64,000 nt of DNA from contig NZ_CP107841.1 in assembly GCF_036346855.1 (NCBI RefSeq), positions 9,924,001 through 9,988,000 on the forward strand, in the 5' to 3' direction. Shown here piece after piece: positions 26,545-35,457 of this stretch. Origin of the DNA: Streptomyces europaeiscabiei. Its GTDB lineage: Bacteria > Actinomycetota > Actinomycetes > Streptomycetales > Streptomycetaceae. Positions within the stretch are counted from its first letter, which is position 1, and every line of letters starts with the position of its first letter. The notes under the pieces are model-generated. The model ran no database searches and was not told where the DNA came from. It saw nothing but the letters and a program-made list of their open reading frames with translations. The position numbers were made by a program, and so were the translations under genes.

Positions 26545-27115
26545 TCAACTTCGGGGCCGGCCGTACCCAGACGACACGGGTCTACGTCCCCAGGCCGAGA
26601 TCATCGGGGACGTCGCCAGGTCCAGGCCGCCCGCCGCGATGTTGGTGAGGTGGGTGTCGATCTCCGCCCGCGTCGCGTGGCCCTTGGCCACCAACCGGTC
26701 GCGCACCTGTCGCACGGTGGCCGTCTCCAGCGCCCCACAGGCCGGGCCGGTGACAGGGAAGTAGGCGTCCGCCCGGACGTTGGTCAGGCCCGCCTCGCGC
26801 AACAGGCGTGGGAGGCGGCGGCCGTACGACAGCTCCGCGCCGCGCTCGGCGAGGAGCTCGCGGAAGCCGTGGCGGAGCTTGTTGGCCAGCCGCTGCTCGC
26901 CGGCCGGATTCGTCGGGGCAGAACCACGGCTGGAGCGCGGGGTCGGCATCCTCCAGCAGGAGCCACCCGCCGGGGCGCAGGGCATCCGTCATCACGCGCA
27001 GGGCCCGCTCGCGGTCGGCGACGTGGACGAGGACCAGTCGGGCGTGGACGAGGTCGAAGGGGCCGTGCGGTGACTCGTCGGCGGCGACGTCGTGGCGGCG
27101 GAGTTCGACCTGCGG
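26545..27115 (-). pseudogene. SAM-dependent methyltransferase, frameshifted and N-terminally truncated
   Basis: One frame gives VELRRHDVAADESPHGPFDL, VHARLVLVHVADRERALRVM and LRPGGWLLLEDADPALQPW, the central part of a class I methyltransferase. After CPDESG the reading continues in another frame as GEQRLANKLRHGFRELLAER, SYGRRLPRLLREAGLTNVRA and SPMISAWGRRP. The shift lies near 26900-26915. The N-terminal SAM-binding glycine motif is missing and is replaced by unrelated sequence after about 27115. The product is non-functional unless the shift is a sequence error. Confidence 0.65.
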
Positions 27116-27230
27116 TGCTGTCGCGGAGGCCATCCACGACATCGACCTGGTCGTACATGCCGGGGCGGTCGCCGACGCCGGCCACCGCCCCCTCGATCCC
27201 GATCCCGACGAGAACGCCCCCGCACAGCAC
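27115..27230 (+). pseudogene. short NAD-epimerase-like fragment
   Basis: On the plus strand EAIHDIDLVVHAGAVADAG resembles the conserved strand-helix of extended short-chain dehydrogenases (the HDVDxVVHxAA region). It is about 35 residues long, has no Rossmann glycine motif before it and no YxxxK after it. It abuts the broken methyltransferase, so it is probably a recombination scar. Confidence 0.3.
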
Positions 27231-27265
27231 GGTCCCCGCTGCGCTCGGGCCCGGTCGGTCGACAT

Positions 27266-28438
27266 CTACCCCCGGAGGCCCGGGAGGCCCCGGACGATCC
27301 GGTCGATGACGGCCGTGGCCTGTTCCGGATGTGTCTCCAGCCATGTGCCGAGGTTTTCTCGGACTGCTTCCGCGACACAGGCACGCACTTCCGCACCGTC
27401 GAGCCGGCTCCGCGTGGCGCCTGAGAACTCCGTACGGTCCAGCTTCACCGACACGACCGCCGTCAGGCCCTCGCCGATCCGGTCGGCGTCGAGATCGGGG
27501 TCCGCCGCCGTGAGCAGGTGCCGTCGGCGCGCGTACGCGTCGACCGCGGCCGCCAAGCCGTCGCGGAACCCCGCCACATGCGTGCCTCCTTCGTGGGTGG
27601 GCCGACTGTTGGCGAAGCTCCGGACCTGTTCCTCGTGACCGGCGCACCATCGCAGGGCCACCTCCACGGTCCCCGCCATCCGTGGGTCCTCCCGTTCGAT
27701 GGTGATGACGTCCGGGTGGACGGGGGGCTCCGTTCGCGAGTCGAGGAAGGCGACGAAGTCCCGTGTCCCACCGGGGAACCGGAATCGCGCCGACCGGGAC
27801 TCTCCAGGGGAGCGCTCGTCGGTGAACGAGATGTCCAGACCCCGGTTCAGGAAGGCCAGTTCCCTGAAGCGGTCCGCCAGCACGGTGGACGAGTACTGCA
27901 CGGTCTCGAAGACGTCGGCGTCGGGCCAGAAGGCGATGGTGGTCCCGCTTCGGGTCGTCGGACCCGCCGCGGTGGGGCGGGTGACGGCGACGCCGCGGGT
28001 GTACTCCTGGACCCACCGGACGCCGTCGCGCCGCACCTCGGCCGTCAGGCGGCTGGAGAGGGCGTTGGTGACGAAAGGTCCGATACCGAAGAGCCCCAGG
28101 TGGACGGCGTGGCGGTTGTCGGGCGACTCCCGCGTGGTCATACCGGTCAGCAGGGTTTCGAGACCGGGACCGCCGGTGTGACCGGCGGCCTCGACGGGCA
28201 GGCCCGGCCCGTCGTCGGCGACCCGCACGCCGCCGTCGGCCGTGAGGACGACATCGACGGATCCGGCGCGGCCGGCCACCACCTCGTTCACCGCCCGGTC
28301 GGCGACCTCGAACAGCATCTGGTAGAGGCCGCGTTCGCCGGTCGAGCCGACGTACATACCGGGCCGCTTCCGAATGGCATCCCGTCCCTCCAGCACCTCG
28401 ATGTGGGCGGCGTCGTATCCGACGTCTTTCTCACTCAC
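27266..28438 (-). CDS. GyrB/ParE-like GHKL protein without TOPRIM, degenerate ATP site
   Basis: The 390-residue protein matches the N-terminal half of GyrB: EVLEGRDAIRKRPGMYVGST, FEVADRAVNEVVAG, VADDGPGLPVE, GLFGIGPFVTNALSS, then a transducer domain (RSFANSRPTHEGGTHVAGFR, LTAVVSVKLDRTEFSGATRS). It stops after about one more helix, with no TOPRIM or tail. Against E. coli GyrB the catalytic Glu42 is kept, but Asn46 is Arg, Arg76 is Pro, the glycine loop is altered and QTK reads ATR. These changes suggest weak or no ATP hydrolysis. GTG at 28438 fits GGAGGGG better than the TTG at 28441. The role is unknown; a gyrase-modulating dimerisation partner is one possibility. Confidence 0.75.
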   Translation of the reverse strand: MSEKDVGYDAAHIEVLEGRDAIRKRPGMYVGSTGERGLYQMLFEVADRAVNEVVAGRAGSVDVVLTADGGVRVADDGPGLPVEAAGHTGGPGLETLLTGMTTRESPDNRHAVHLGLFGIGPFVTNALSSRLTAEVRRDGVRWVQEYTRGVAVTRPTAAGPTTRSGTTIAFWPDADVFETVQYSSTVLADRFRELAFLNRGLDISFTDERSPGESRSARFRFPGGTRDFVAFLDSRTEPPVHPDVITIEREDPRMAGTVEVALRWCAGHEEQVRSFANSRPTHEGGTHVAGFRDGLAAAVDAYARRRHLLTAADPDLDADRIGEGLTAVVSVKLDRTEFSGATRSRLDGAEVRACVAEAVRENLGTWLETHPEQATAVIDRIVRGLPGLRG

Positions 28439-28525
28439 CAAGTCCCCCTCCGATGGAGTTCAGCAGACGTCGTCAGCCTAGGCGAATTCATGGAAAGAGC
28501 CAGGTCAGAGGCTGTTTGGCGAAGG

Positions 28526-28772
28526 CGTGGACGGGCGGGTGAGCGCGTGGTGGGAGGCCGTGGGGCAAGGGCTTGCGAACGACGGCCAAATCGCGGCCGG
28601 GAGGCCGCCGAGGCCGCGTACGCCTCTGTTCCGGGCGGACCTGAGGCCCCCGATTCCGGTGCCACCGCGGACTCCGTCGACCGCCGTCGGCGGAGTGACC
28701 GCGAGCATCCGCCCCGACACGTCCAGGACCACATCGACACTGCCCGGGGCGTCGGCGACCAGCAGTGGAAAG
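28526..28772. other. decayed spacer, possible sensor-kinase relic
   Basis: No intact gene is visible. On the minus strand a stretch reading GSVDVVLDVSGRMLAV then GVRGGTGIGGLRS loosely resembles the C-terminus of a DesK-type histidine kinase. It is short and its flanks are not coherent, so this is only a suggestion. Confidence 0.25.
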
Positions 28773-28895
28773 ATGTCCGTGGGCGAACTCGCGGAGCGCG
28801 TCGGAATCACGCCCGCCAACCTGGCGGTGCTCGAGAACGGCCGGGCCGAGGCGGTCCGCTTCGCTACCCTCGCCGCGCTCTGCGAAGGGCTCGAA
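28773..28895 (+). pseudogene. XRE (YozG-like) helix-turn-helix fragment
   Basis: MSVGELAERVGITPANLAVL then ENGRAEAVRFATLAALCEGL matches the middle of small Cro/CI regulators of the YozG type. The N-terminal helix and the usual CQPGDLLRW ending are missing. The frame continues without a stop into the HAD gene at 28926, so an accidental read-through fusion is possible. No ribosome binding site supports translation as a separate protein. Confidence 0.55.
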
Positions 28896-28925
28896 TCCGG
28901 CCGGGGGATTGCTGCGTTGGGAAAC

Positions 28926-29429
28926 ATGACTGATCACACGGAGCGCCCGCTGCTCTTCCTGGACGTCGACGGAACGCTCCTGCCCTATGGGGGAGCGCGG
29001 CTCCCGTCGGCGGCCGAAGAGTGGGTCGACTGGCAGCACACGTCGAATCCGCAGCTGGCGAAGATCGACCTCGCCCACGGTCCGCGCCTGCTGCGCCTGC
29101 CCTGCGTGCTGATGTGGGCCACCGCATGGATGCACGACGCCAACGAGGTCATGGCCCCGCTCCTGGGGCTGCCGGCGCTGCCGGTCGTGGATCTGCCTCA
29201 GGCGCCGGAGGAGGACGGCGCGGACCTGCTGCACTGGAAGACCCGGGCCCTCGTCCGAGAAGCGGCCGGACGCCCGTTCATCTGGGTCGACGACGAGATC
29301 ACCCACCTCGATCGCGCCTGGGTGTCACGACACCACCGAGGCCGGGCCCTCCTCCACCGCGTCGAACCCGAAGTGGGCCTGACCCGGACGGATTTCACCG
29401 TGCTCCAGGGATGGTTGGGCGGAGTGTGA
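28926..29429 (+). CDS. HAD-domain protein of the RNA-repair-associated (HAD_SAK_2-like) group
   Basis: The 167-residue protein begins with RPLLFLDVDGTLLPYGGARL, the HAD nucleophile motif (Asp13, Asp15). It continues with RLPCVLMWATAWMHDANEVM, LHWKTRALVREAAGRPFIWV and DDEITHLDRAWVS. This pattern is the stand-alone HAD family described in Swiss-army-knife RNA repair proteins; phosphatase activity on nucleic acid ends is a reasonable guess. ATG at 28926 is the natural start, though the frame is open upstream through an XRE fragment. It converges on the GH93 gene across a strong palindromic terminator. Confidence 0.75.
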   Translation: MTDHTERPLLFLDVDGTLLPYGGARLPSAAEEWVDWQHTSNPQLAKIDLAHGPRLLRLPCVLMWATAWMHDANEVMAPLLGLPALPVVDLPQAPEEDGADLLHWKTRALVREAAGRPFIWVDDEITHLDRAWVSRHHRGRALLHRVEPEVGLTRTDFTVLQGWLGGV

Positions 29430-29489
29430 AGGTACGCCCGCCGCCCGGGGCGGGGACAGGCCCCGTTCTCCTGGCGCGGCCGAAGTACT

Positions 29490-29532
29490 CGGTGGTGGGG
29501 CGTGCCGCCCCGGGCGGTACGCCCCACCACCG
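29490..29532. terminator. bidirectional terminator between HAD and GH93 genes
   Basis: The arms 29490-29503 and 29519-29532 pair perfectly over 14 bp, and the 15-base loop can itself pair (GCCGCC with GGCGGT). It sits between two genes ending at 29429 and 29557 that converge. Confidence 0.75.
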
Positions 29533-29556
29533 GTCGACGTGCGACTCGGAGAGGTA

Positions 29557-31362
29557 CTACGGGACGAGTTCGAAGTCCTGGGAACCGTCCGTGGTCGCGT
29601 TCTGCAAGGTGAGAGGCGCGTCGGTGGCCGTGCCGGTCAGGTAGAGGTCCTTGTTCTTGACCGACTGCAGCTTGACGTGGCCGTTCGCGGACTTGACGAC
29701 GTTCCACGTGCCCGTGGTGCTGTCGTCGACCCACTGGCCGATCCGCTGGCCGGCCGTCGCGTTGCCCGTCCAGATCGCCGCCGCCCGGCCGCCCGACTTG
29801 TTGAGCAGTGTCACGCCGCCGCCCGACTTGGTGACGACATGCCAGTACTGGGTGTCCGGGTCCGCGGCCGCTCCGGCGTCCTCGAGGACGACGTCGGGGG
29901 TGTCCCCGTTGCCGATGTTCGCGTCGGTGCTGTTGTTCCCGGTGCCGATCACCTGGCCGGTCTTCCGGTTCACCAACTGCTGGTAGGCGCCGTCGGAGTG
30001 GCCGAGATCGACCTCGGCGTGCGCGATGACAGACGTGCCCTGGTTGTTGAGGATCACGATGCGGCCGGTGCCCTCCACGTACTGAAGGTTCCGGCTGTAG
30101 CCGGCCCGCGAGGTCGTCTGGTACTCCTTCCACACACCGTCGGAGCGCCCGCTGTCGTTGACCCAGACGTTGCCGCTGCCTGCGGCGTTGTACACCAGGC
30201 GTCCGTCGGGGAGCCCGATGAGGACCGGACTGCCGCCCGCCGCGAGGGGACGGGAGCCGGCGACGACCGGCAGCGCGTCGACACCCATGCCGGTGGGGGA
30301 ACCGCGGAAGAACTTCAGCGGGTCGTCCGCGATCCGGTACCGGGTGTTGGCCCCGCCGGCCCAGTACTCGTAAGTGAGCAGCCACTTGTCGTCCGCCGTC
30401 GGGACGATCGTCGTCATTCCGGGCCGGCCGCCGCCGATCTCCGTCTTGCCGCCGCCCATGTCCTCCGTCAGCCCGGCGATGTCGACGACGGGCTCGCTCC
30501 ACTTCTTGCTCTTGCCGTTCCAGGTCTTGTGGACCAGGATCTGGCCGTGCGAGTCCTTGGCGGTGTCGTTCGCCGGGTCGAGCTTCGGGACGCCGGTGGC
30601 CGGATCGAAGCCGAGGTAGTCGTTCTCGTCGGAGTAGTAGCAGACGAGCTTGCCCCTGTGGACCATCAGGTACGGCTCCCAGAGGGGATCCACCTGCTTG
30701 TACTTGTTCGCGCTCGCGATGTTCTGGCCGACCGCGCCCGCGCTGCCGCCCTGCCAGCCGCCGGTCGCGACGACGTTGACCACCTGCCACGTCACGCCGT
30801 CGTCGGTGCTGGAGTACAGGGCGATCGCCATGTCGCCGCGGTCCCCGTCGTTGGACGGCGTCCAGTTCGGGTCGGCCGCCTTGCGCTCCTTGTAGTACTG
30901 GTCGTCGCCCGACACGACACTCGCCAGGAGCAGCGTGCCCGCCTTCAGATCGCCGACGCGCTCCGGCAGCACGTACAGGAACGGGTTCGTCCAGTTGCTC
31001 GTGTACTTCGCGTAGCGGGGATCCTCGGACAGGTACGCCGGGGCCTTGACCTCGGCGAGCGGCTGCCACGTCGTTCCGTCGTCGTCGCTCTTGTACACCG
31101 GCAGGGTCTGCCGGTCGGCGCTCCCCGTCGCCGTCACGACGGTGGACTTCTCGAACGACGCGACCAGGCGCCCGCTCGGCAGCTGCGCCGACTTGGGGTA
31201 GACCGCGCAGTTGCCCCGCCCCTTGAGGCACGGTTCACTGCCGAGTTGGTACACGGTCCCGCCCGTCGGGTTGTACGCCTGGGCGGCGGTCATCGGTATC
31301 GCGAGCATCGCCGATACTCCGACGACGCCGCCCAGCGCTCTGCCGAGTCTTCTTCTGTGCAC
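29557..31362 (-). CDS. secreted GH93-like exo-arabinanase with C-terminal ricin-type lectin domain
   Basis: The 601-residue protein has a signal peptide ending near MTAAQAYNPTGG. The sialidase-like propeller contains VYPKSAQLPSGRLVASFEKS, YKSDDDGTTWQPLAEV, RGDMAIALYSSTDDGVTWQV, GGKTEIGGGRPGMTTIVP and YEYWAGGANTRYRIADDP. The last about 130 residues form a ricin/CBM13-like domain (YQQLVNRKTGQVIGTG, VTLLNKSGGRAAAIW). GH93 enzymes release arabinobiose from alpha-1,5-arabinan; BNR-repeat sialidases are the alternative. GTG at 31362 follows GAAGGAG. It is the distal gene of the sugar cluster with GH42 and the importer. Confidence 0.72.
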   Translation of the reverse strand: MHRRRLGRALGGVVGVSAMLAIPMTAAQAYNPTGGTVYQLGSEPCLKGRGNCAVYPKSAQLPSGRLVASFEKSTVVTATGSADRQTLPVYKSDDDGTTWQPLAEVKAPAYLSEDPRYAKYTSNWTNPFLYVLPERVGDLKAGTLLLASVVSGDDQYYKERKAADPNWTPSNDGDRGDMAIALYSSTDDGVTWQVVNVVATGGWQGGSAGAVGQNIASANKYKQVDPLWEPYLMVHRGKLVCYYSDENDYLGFDPATGVPKLDPANDTAKDSHGQILVHKTWNGKSKKWSEPVVDIAGLTEDMGGGKTEIGGGRPGMTTIVPTADDKWLLTYEYWAGGANTRYRIADDPLKFFRGSPTGMGVDALPVVAGSRPLAAGGSPVLIGLPDGRLVYNAAGSGNVWVNDSGRSDGVWKEYQTTSRAGYSRNLQYVEGTGRIVILNNQGTSVIAHAEVDLGHSDGAYQQLVNRKTGQVIGTGNNSTDANIGNGDTPDVVLEDAGAAADPDTQYWHVVTKSGGGVTLLNKSGGRAAAIWTGNATAGQRIGQWVDDSTTGTWNVVKSANGHVKLQSVKNKDLYLTGTATDAPLTLQNATTDGSQDFELVP

Positions 31363-31424
31363 AGCCACTCCTTCGGGGATGGAACAGGGACGGTCGGGGG
31401 TCTTGGGCCTCAGGCTGCAAAGCC

Positions 31425-33596
31425 TCAGGCTTCGGAAGCGGTGTCGGTGTCGGTGTCGGTGTCGGTGCCGGTGGAGACGAGCACGCGCACGTCCCACGGC
31501 CCGAGTTCCAGCGACGCTCCCGCCGGGACGGACGTGCCGGTCAGCGCGTCGGACAGGGACACCGGGGCGGGAACGCTCGCGGGCTCCCAGGCCCAGTTGT
31601 GGACGATGTGGACGCGGCGGCCGTCGGGTGAGGTGCCGGTCGTCGCGGTCACGGACGCCGGGAGGTCGTGCCAGGCGTGGCGGGCGGACGGTGTCAGCCA
31701 CTCGGCCAGCGCCCGGCCGAGATCGCGCCCGGGGACGGTGCCGACGGTGGTCACGCGCCCCGCGCCGTGGCGGCGGGTGGTGACGGCGGGCCAGCGGCCG
31801 AAGTGCGGGTGGTCGTAGGTGACCAGCACATCGGCGTCGGTGGTGGTCAGACCGTCCGCCCAGCGGGTCGCCGTCGCGCCCTCGGGGAGGTGGAGCGGTC
31901 CGCCGGGCGCCGGTCGCACCTGCACTTCCCGCGCGAGGTTGCTGAACTCGTCGTAGCCGACGCCCGCGGCCTCCGTGAGGCGCCCGGGGGCCCGTTCGGC
32001 GCGTGCGCGGGCCTCGTGGTCGGCGTAGCCGGTGCGGGGGCCGAGAACGAGGTGGCCTCCCGCGTGGGCGTAGGCGGCGAGCCAGTCGAGGGTCGAGTCG
32101 GCGGCGATGTACAGCGCCGGGACGACGAGGACCGGGTGGCGGCGGACGGCCTCCTCGGGCGACAGGCCCTCCCGGTCACCGCTCGGGTCGTGCAGCTGAC
32201 GGGCGTGCACGATACGGACCTGGCGGCCCGCGTCGAAGGCTCCCCGGTAGAAGGGGTCGAAGATGCGGTGGTAGGCCGTGGGGTCGGGCTCGCCGTCGGG
32301 CTTGGCGAGCGGCGGGTACTTCTGCATGAGCCACTTGCTGGGCGTCGAGTACACCATCGTGATGTCGGCGTCCGGTTCGAGTCCGGCGACGAGGGAGCCG
32401 GCCGTCTCGAACTCCGCGCCGAGGCGGGCGAGTTCGGCGTACGTGCGGCCGGGCTGCCCGGTGTGGGGGAGGATGCCGCCCCAGTAGGTCTCGGCGCCGA
32501 AGTGCAGGGTGTGCCAGTGCCAGTACTCGATCATCCGGGCGCCGCGCGAGACGAGCGCCCAGGCGGCCTGCCGCCACTGGCCGTCGTAGCCGGGGCGGTT
32601 GTCCCAGGCCATGCCGATCGAGCCGGCGTTGGTCTCGGTGACGAGGAACGGCTCCTGGCGGGAGGAGAACATCCAGTCGGCGGTCTGGTACAGCGACCAC
32701 ACGCCGGTGGTCTTCCACTTCTGCTCGTGGCCGTCGGGGGTGGGGTCCGGGAGGAGCAGGCCGTCCTGCATGTCGTAGTACGGGTTGCCGGAGGCGACGT
32801 CGATGCGGTCGGTCAGCTCGTCGTCCTCCACCCCCTGGCGGGTGTAGGAGATACAGGTGGTGACGAACTGTTCGGGCGCGGCGTACTCGCGGACGAGGTC
32901 GGCCTGCCAGCCGATGAAGTCGGTGACCTGCCGGGCCTGGAACTCCCGCCAGGCGACGTCGTATTGAGGCTGTTCGTTGCCGTCCGGCGTCCACAGGTCG
33001 GCCCAGGTGGACAGCCGGTGGGACCAGTAGACCAGGCCCCATTCACGGTTGAGGGTCTCCACGTCGCCGTACTTCTCGCGCAGGTGGTCCACGAAGCGCT
33101 GGAAGACCCCGTGGTTGTGGAAGAGGTGCAGACCGGGTTCGTTGTCGACCTGGAAGCCGATGACGGCGGGGTGGTCGGCGTACCGGGCGACGATCTTGCG
33201 GATGACCCGCTCGGCGTGGAAGCGGAAGGCCGGGTGGGTGAAGTCGATCTCCTGGCGGGCGCCCCAACCCATGCGCTCACCGGTGCGCCGCTCGGCCGTG
33301 ATCTCCGGGTACTGGCGGGCCAGCCACGGCGGTGCGGCATAGGTCGGGGTGCCGAGTACGACGGAGATGCCGCGCTCGTGGGCGCCGTCCAGGACGGGCT
33401 GGAGCCAGTCGAGGTCGAACCTGCCGTTCTCCGGCTCCCAGGTCGACCACACCGACTCCCCGACCCGGATGACGGAGACATGCGCGTCGGCCATCAGGTC
33501 CAGGTCGGTCTTGAGACGTTCGGCGGGCCGCTCGTACGGCTGGTACTCGTGGTAGTACGCGGCGCCGAACAGGACGCGGTCAGGCAGAGCCGCCAT
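31425..33596 (-). CDS. GH42 beta-galactosidase
   Basis: The 723-residue protein shows GH42 features: VLFGAAYYHEYQP at the N-terminus, acid/base Glu in GFQVDNEPGLHLF, nucleophile Glu in LVTETNAGSIG, a YWHWHTLHFGAETYWGGILP segment, a trimerisation domain (VVPALYIAA) and a C-terminal beta domain. It has no signal peptide, so it acts inside the cell on imported galacto-oligosaccharides, for example from arabinogalactan. The C-terminus is a Thr-Asp repeat coded by a short GTCGGT array at 31441-31470. GGAGG lies 9 nt before the ATG. It follows the permease gene by about 55 bases in the same operon. Confidence 0.88.
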   Translation of the reverse strand: MAALPDRVLFGAAYYHEYQPYERPAERLKTDLDLMADAHVSVIRVGESVWSTWEPENGRFDLDWLQPVLDGAHERGISVVLGTPTYAAPPWLARQYPEITAERRTGERMGWGARQEIDFTHPAFRFHAERVIRKIVARYADHPAVIGFQVDNEPGLHLFHNHGVFQRFVDHLREKYGDVETLNREWGLVYWSHRLSTWADLWTPDGNEQPQYDVAWREFQARQVTDFIGWQADLVREYAAPEQFVTTCISYTRQGVEDDELTDRIDVASGNPYYDMQDGLLLPDPTPDGHEQKWKTTGVWSLYQTADWMFSSRQEPFLVTETNAGSIGMAWDNRPGYDGQWRQAAWALVSRGARMIEYWHWHTLHFGAETYWGGILPHTGQPGRTYAELARLGAEFETAGSLVAGLEPDADITMVYSTPSKWLMQKYPPLAKPDGEPDPTAYHRIFDPFYRGAFDAGRQVRIVHARQLHDPSGDREGLSPEEAVRRHPVLVVPALYIAADSTLDWLAAYAHAGGHLVLGPRTGYADHEARARAERAPGRLTEAAGVGYDEFSNLAREVQVRPAPGGPLHLPEGATATRWADGLTTTDADVLVTYDHPHFGRWPAVTTRRHGAGRVTTVGTVPGRDLGRALAEWLTPSARHAWHDLPASVTATTGTSPDGRRVHIVHNWAWEPASVPAPVSLSDALTGTSVPAGASLELGPWDVRVLVSTGTDTDTDTDTASEA

Positions 33597-33651
33597 GAAG
33601 AAGAACCTCCGAGAGAAAGAGTGGGGGGGAGTGGTACGAGGGCTGCGTGCC

Positions 33652-34581
33652 CTACTGCTTGACGCCGCCGGTGGCCAGACCGCTCTGCCAGTACCGCTGG
33701 AGCATGAGGAAGGCCACGACGAGCGGGACGATCGAGATCAGGGAGCCGGTCACGACGAGCGCGAGCATGTCGCTGCTGGCGCCGGCCCCGCCGTTCTGCG
33801 CCTGTGCGGCCCAGGAGGCCAGGCCCACGGTGATCGGGTACAGGTCGGGGTCGTTGAGCATGATCAGCGGCAGGAAGTAGTTGTTCCAGGTCGCCACCAG
33901 GGTGAACAGCAGGACCGTCACCACGCCGGGCCCCATCAGCCGCAGCGCGATCCGGAAGAAGATCCGGGCCTCGCCGGCCCCGTCGATACGGGCGGCCTCC
34001 AGGATGCTGTCCGGGACGGCGTCCTCGGCGTAGACGCGCATCAGGTACAGGCCGAACGGGTTGACGAGCGAGGGCAGGATGATCGCCCAGGGAGTGTTGG
34101 CCAGGCCCGCCTGCGCGAACAGCAGATAGGTGGGGATGGCCAGCGCGGTGGTCGGGACCATGACGGCGCCGAGGACCAGGTTGAAGGCGGCCCGGTCGCC
34201 GCGGAAGCGGTACTTGGCGAAGCCGTACCCCGCGGCGGCCGCGAGCAGAGCGGCCCCGACCGCGCTGACTCCGGCGTACATGACCGTGTTGAGCAGCCAG
34301 TGCACGAAGACGCCGTTGTCCTGGGTGAAGGTCTCCTTGATGTTCGTCAGCAGCTGCGGGGCGTCGGAGAACCACAGGCCGAAGGTGTTGAACAAATCCT
34401 GTGTGCTCTTGGTCGAGGCGATCAGCAGCCAGAACAGGGGGAGGAGGAAGTAGGCCAGGGCGGCCAGCATGGCGATCGTCAACGGGGTGCTGCGGCGGGC
34501 CTGGCGTCCCTTCCGGTGCGCGACGCGCACCGGCTTCTTCGCCGTCGCGGCGACCGTGGGCGCCGGGGATGTCGTCGTCAC
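33652..34581 (-). CDS. sugar ABC transporter permease (MalG type)
   Basis: The 309-residue protein has six hydrophobic segments and the EAA loop VPDSILEAARIDGAGEARIF. GTG at 34581 overlaps the stop of the upstream permease by four bases, with AGGAGG 5 nt before it; the longer open frame to 35091 is a shadow of that permease. The N-terminus is Thr/Ala/Lys-rich and cytoplasmic. It should form the importer channel with the 34578-35456 product. No ATPase gene is present locally. Confidence 0.88.
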   Translation of the reverse strand: MTTTSPAPTVAATAKKPVRVAHRKGRQARRSTPLTIAMLAALAYFLLPLFWLLIASTKSTQDLFNTFGLWFSDAPQLLTNIKETFTQDNGVFVHWLLNTVMYAGVSAVGAALLAAAAGYGFAKYRFRGDRAAFNLVLGAVMVPTTALAIPTYLLFAQAGLANTPWAIILPSLVNPFGLYLMRVYAEDAVPDSILEAARIDGAGEARIFFRIALRLMGPGVVTVLLFTLVATWNNYFLPLIMLNDPDLYPITVGLASWAAQAQNGGAGASSDMLALVVTGSLISIVPLVVAFLMLQRYWQSGLATGGVKQ

Positions 34582-35456
34582 GGGGTCCTCCTGCGGTTCG
34601 CGGTGAGCAGGACGCCGTAGGAGGCGATCACGATGACGAGTCCGAGGAGGAAGGACACCGTGGCCGCGTAGTTGACCTGCTGGCCGGTGAAGGCGAGGGA
34701 GTAGGCGTAGAGGTTGGCGGTGTAGGAGCTGGTGATGACGTCCGGGGCGATCTTCATCAGCAGGTTCGGTTCGTTGAAGAGCTGGAAGCTGCCGATCACG
34801 GAGAACAGCAGGGTGAGCAGCAGTGCCGGGCGGAGCGCGGGGAGCTTGATCGACCAGGCGATGCGCCAGGCCCCGGCGCCGTCCATCGCGGCGGCCTCGT
34901 ACAGCTCCTCCGGGATGGTGCGCAGGGCGGCGTACAGGATGATCATGTTGTAGCCGACGAACTCCCAGGTCACGATGTTCGCCAGGCTGCCGAGCATCCA
35001 GCTCTCGCTGAGGAAGCTCGGGGCCGGCAGGTCCAGGTTCCGGCTCAGCTGGGCGAACGGGCCGAAGTCCGGCCCGTACAGATAGCCCCACATGAGTGCG
35101 GCGACCACGCTGGGCACGGCGTACGGGACGAAGATGCCCAGCCGGATCACGCGCGACAGCCGCAGCAGGCCGCTGTCGAGCGCGAGGGCGAACACCAGGG
35201 CAAGCAGCAGCATGACGGGGACCTGGACCACGAAGAACAGCGCCACGCGGCCGACTCCGTGCAGGAACTGGGAGTCGCCGAAGGCCTGGACGTAGTTGTC
35301 GAGGCCGACGAAGGTCGTCCCGCCGATCAGTCGTGTCTGGAAGAGGCTGAGGTAGGCGGCGTAGCCGAGCGGGGCGAGGAAGAGCAGCAGGAACAGCACC
35401 AGGAAGGGTGCGACGAAGAGCGGTCCCGCCGAGCGGGTCCGGCGCGTGGCGGCCAT
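34578..35456 (-). CDS. sugar ABC transporter permease (MalF type)
   Basis: The 292-residue protein has six membrane segments (first one FVAPFLVLFLLLFLAPLGYA) and the EAA loop EELYEAAAMDGAGAWRIAWS. ATG at 35456 follows one base after the binding-protein stop, and its own stop overlaps the next start. The arrangement binding protein, MalF-type, MalG-type is standard for CUT1 importers. Confidence 0.88.
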   Translation of the reverse strand: MAATRRTRSAGPLFVAPFLVLFLLLFLAPLGYAAYLSLFQTRLIGGTTFVGLDNYVQAFGDSQFLHGVGRVALFFVVQVPVMLLLALVFALALDSGLLRLSRVIRLGIFVPYAVPSVVAALMWGYLYGPDFGPFAQLSRNLDLPAPSFLSESWMLGSLANIVTWEFVGYNMIILYAALRTIPEELYEAAAMDGAGAWRIAWSIKLPALRPALLLTLLFSVIGSFQLFNEPNLLMKIAPDVITSSYTANLYAYSLAFTGQQVNYAATVSFLLGLVIVIASYGVLLTANRRRTP

Positions 35457-35457
35457 C

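Noticed and set aside
28526..28925. True XRE-HAD fusion gene starting at 28527
   Set aside because: The first 80 residues have no family pattern and no ribosome binding site; the natural HAD start is at 28926, though read-through from the XRE fragment cannot be excluded.
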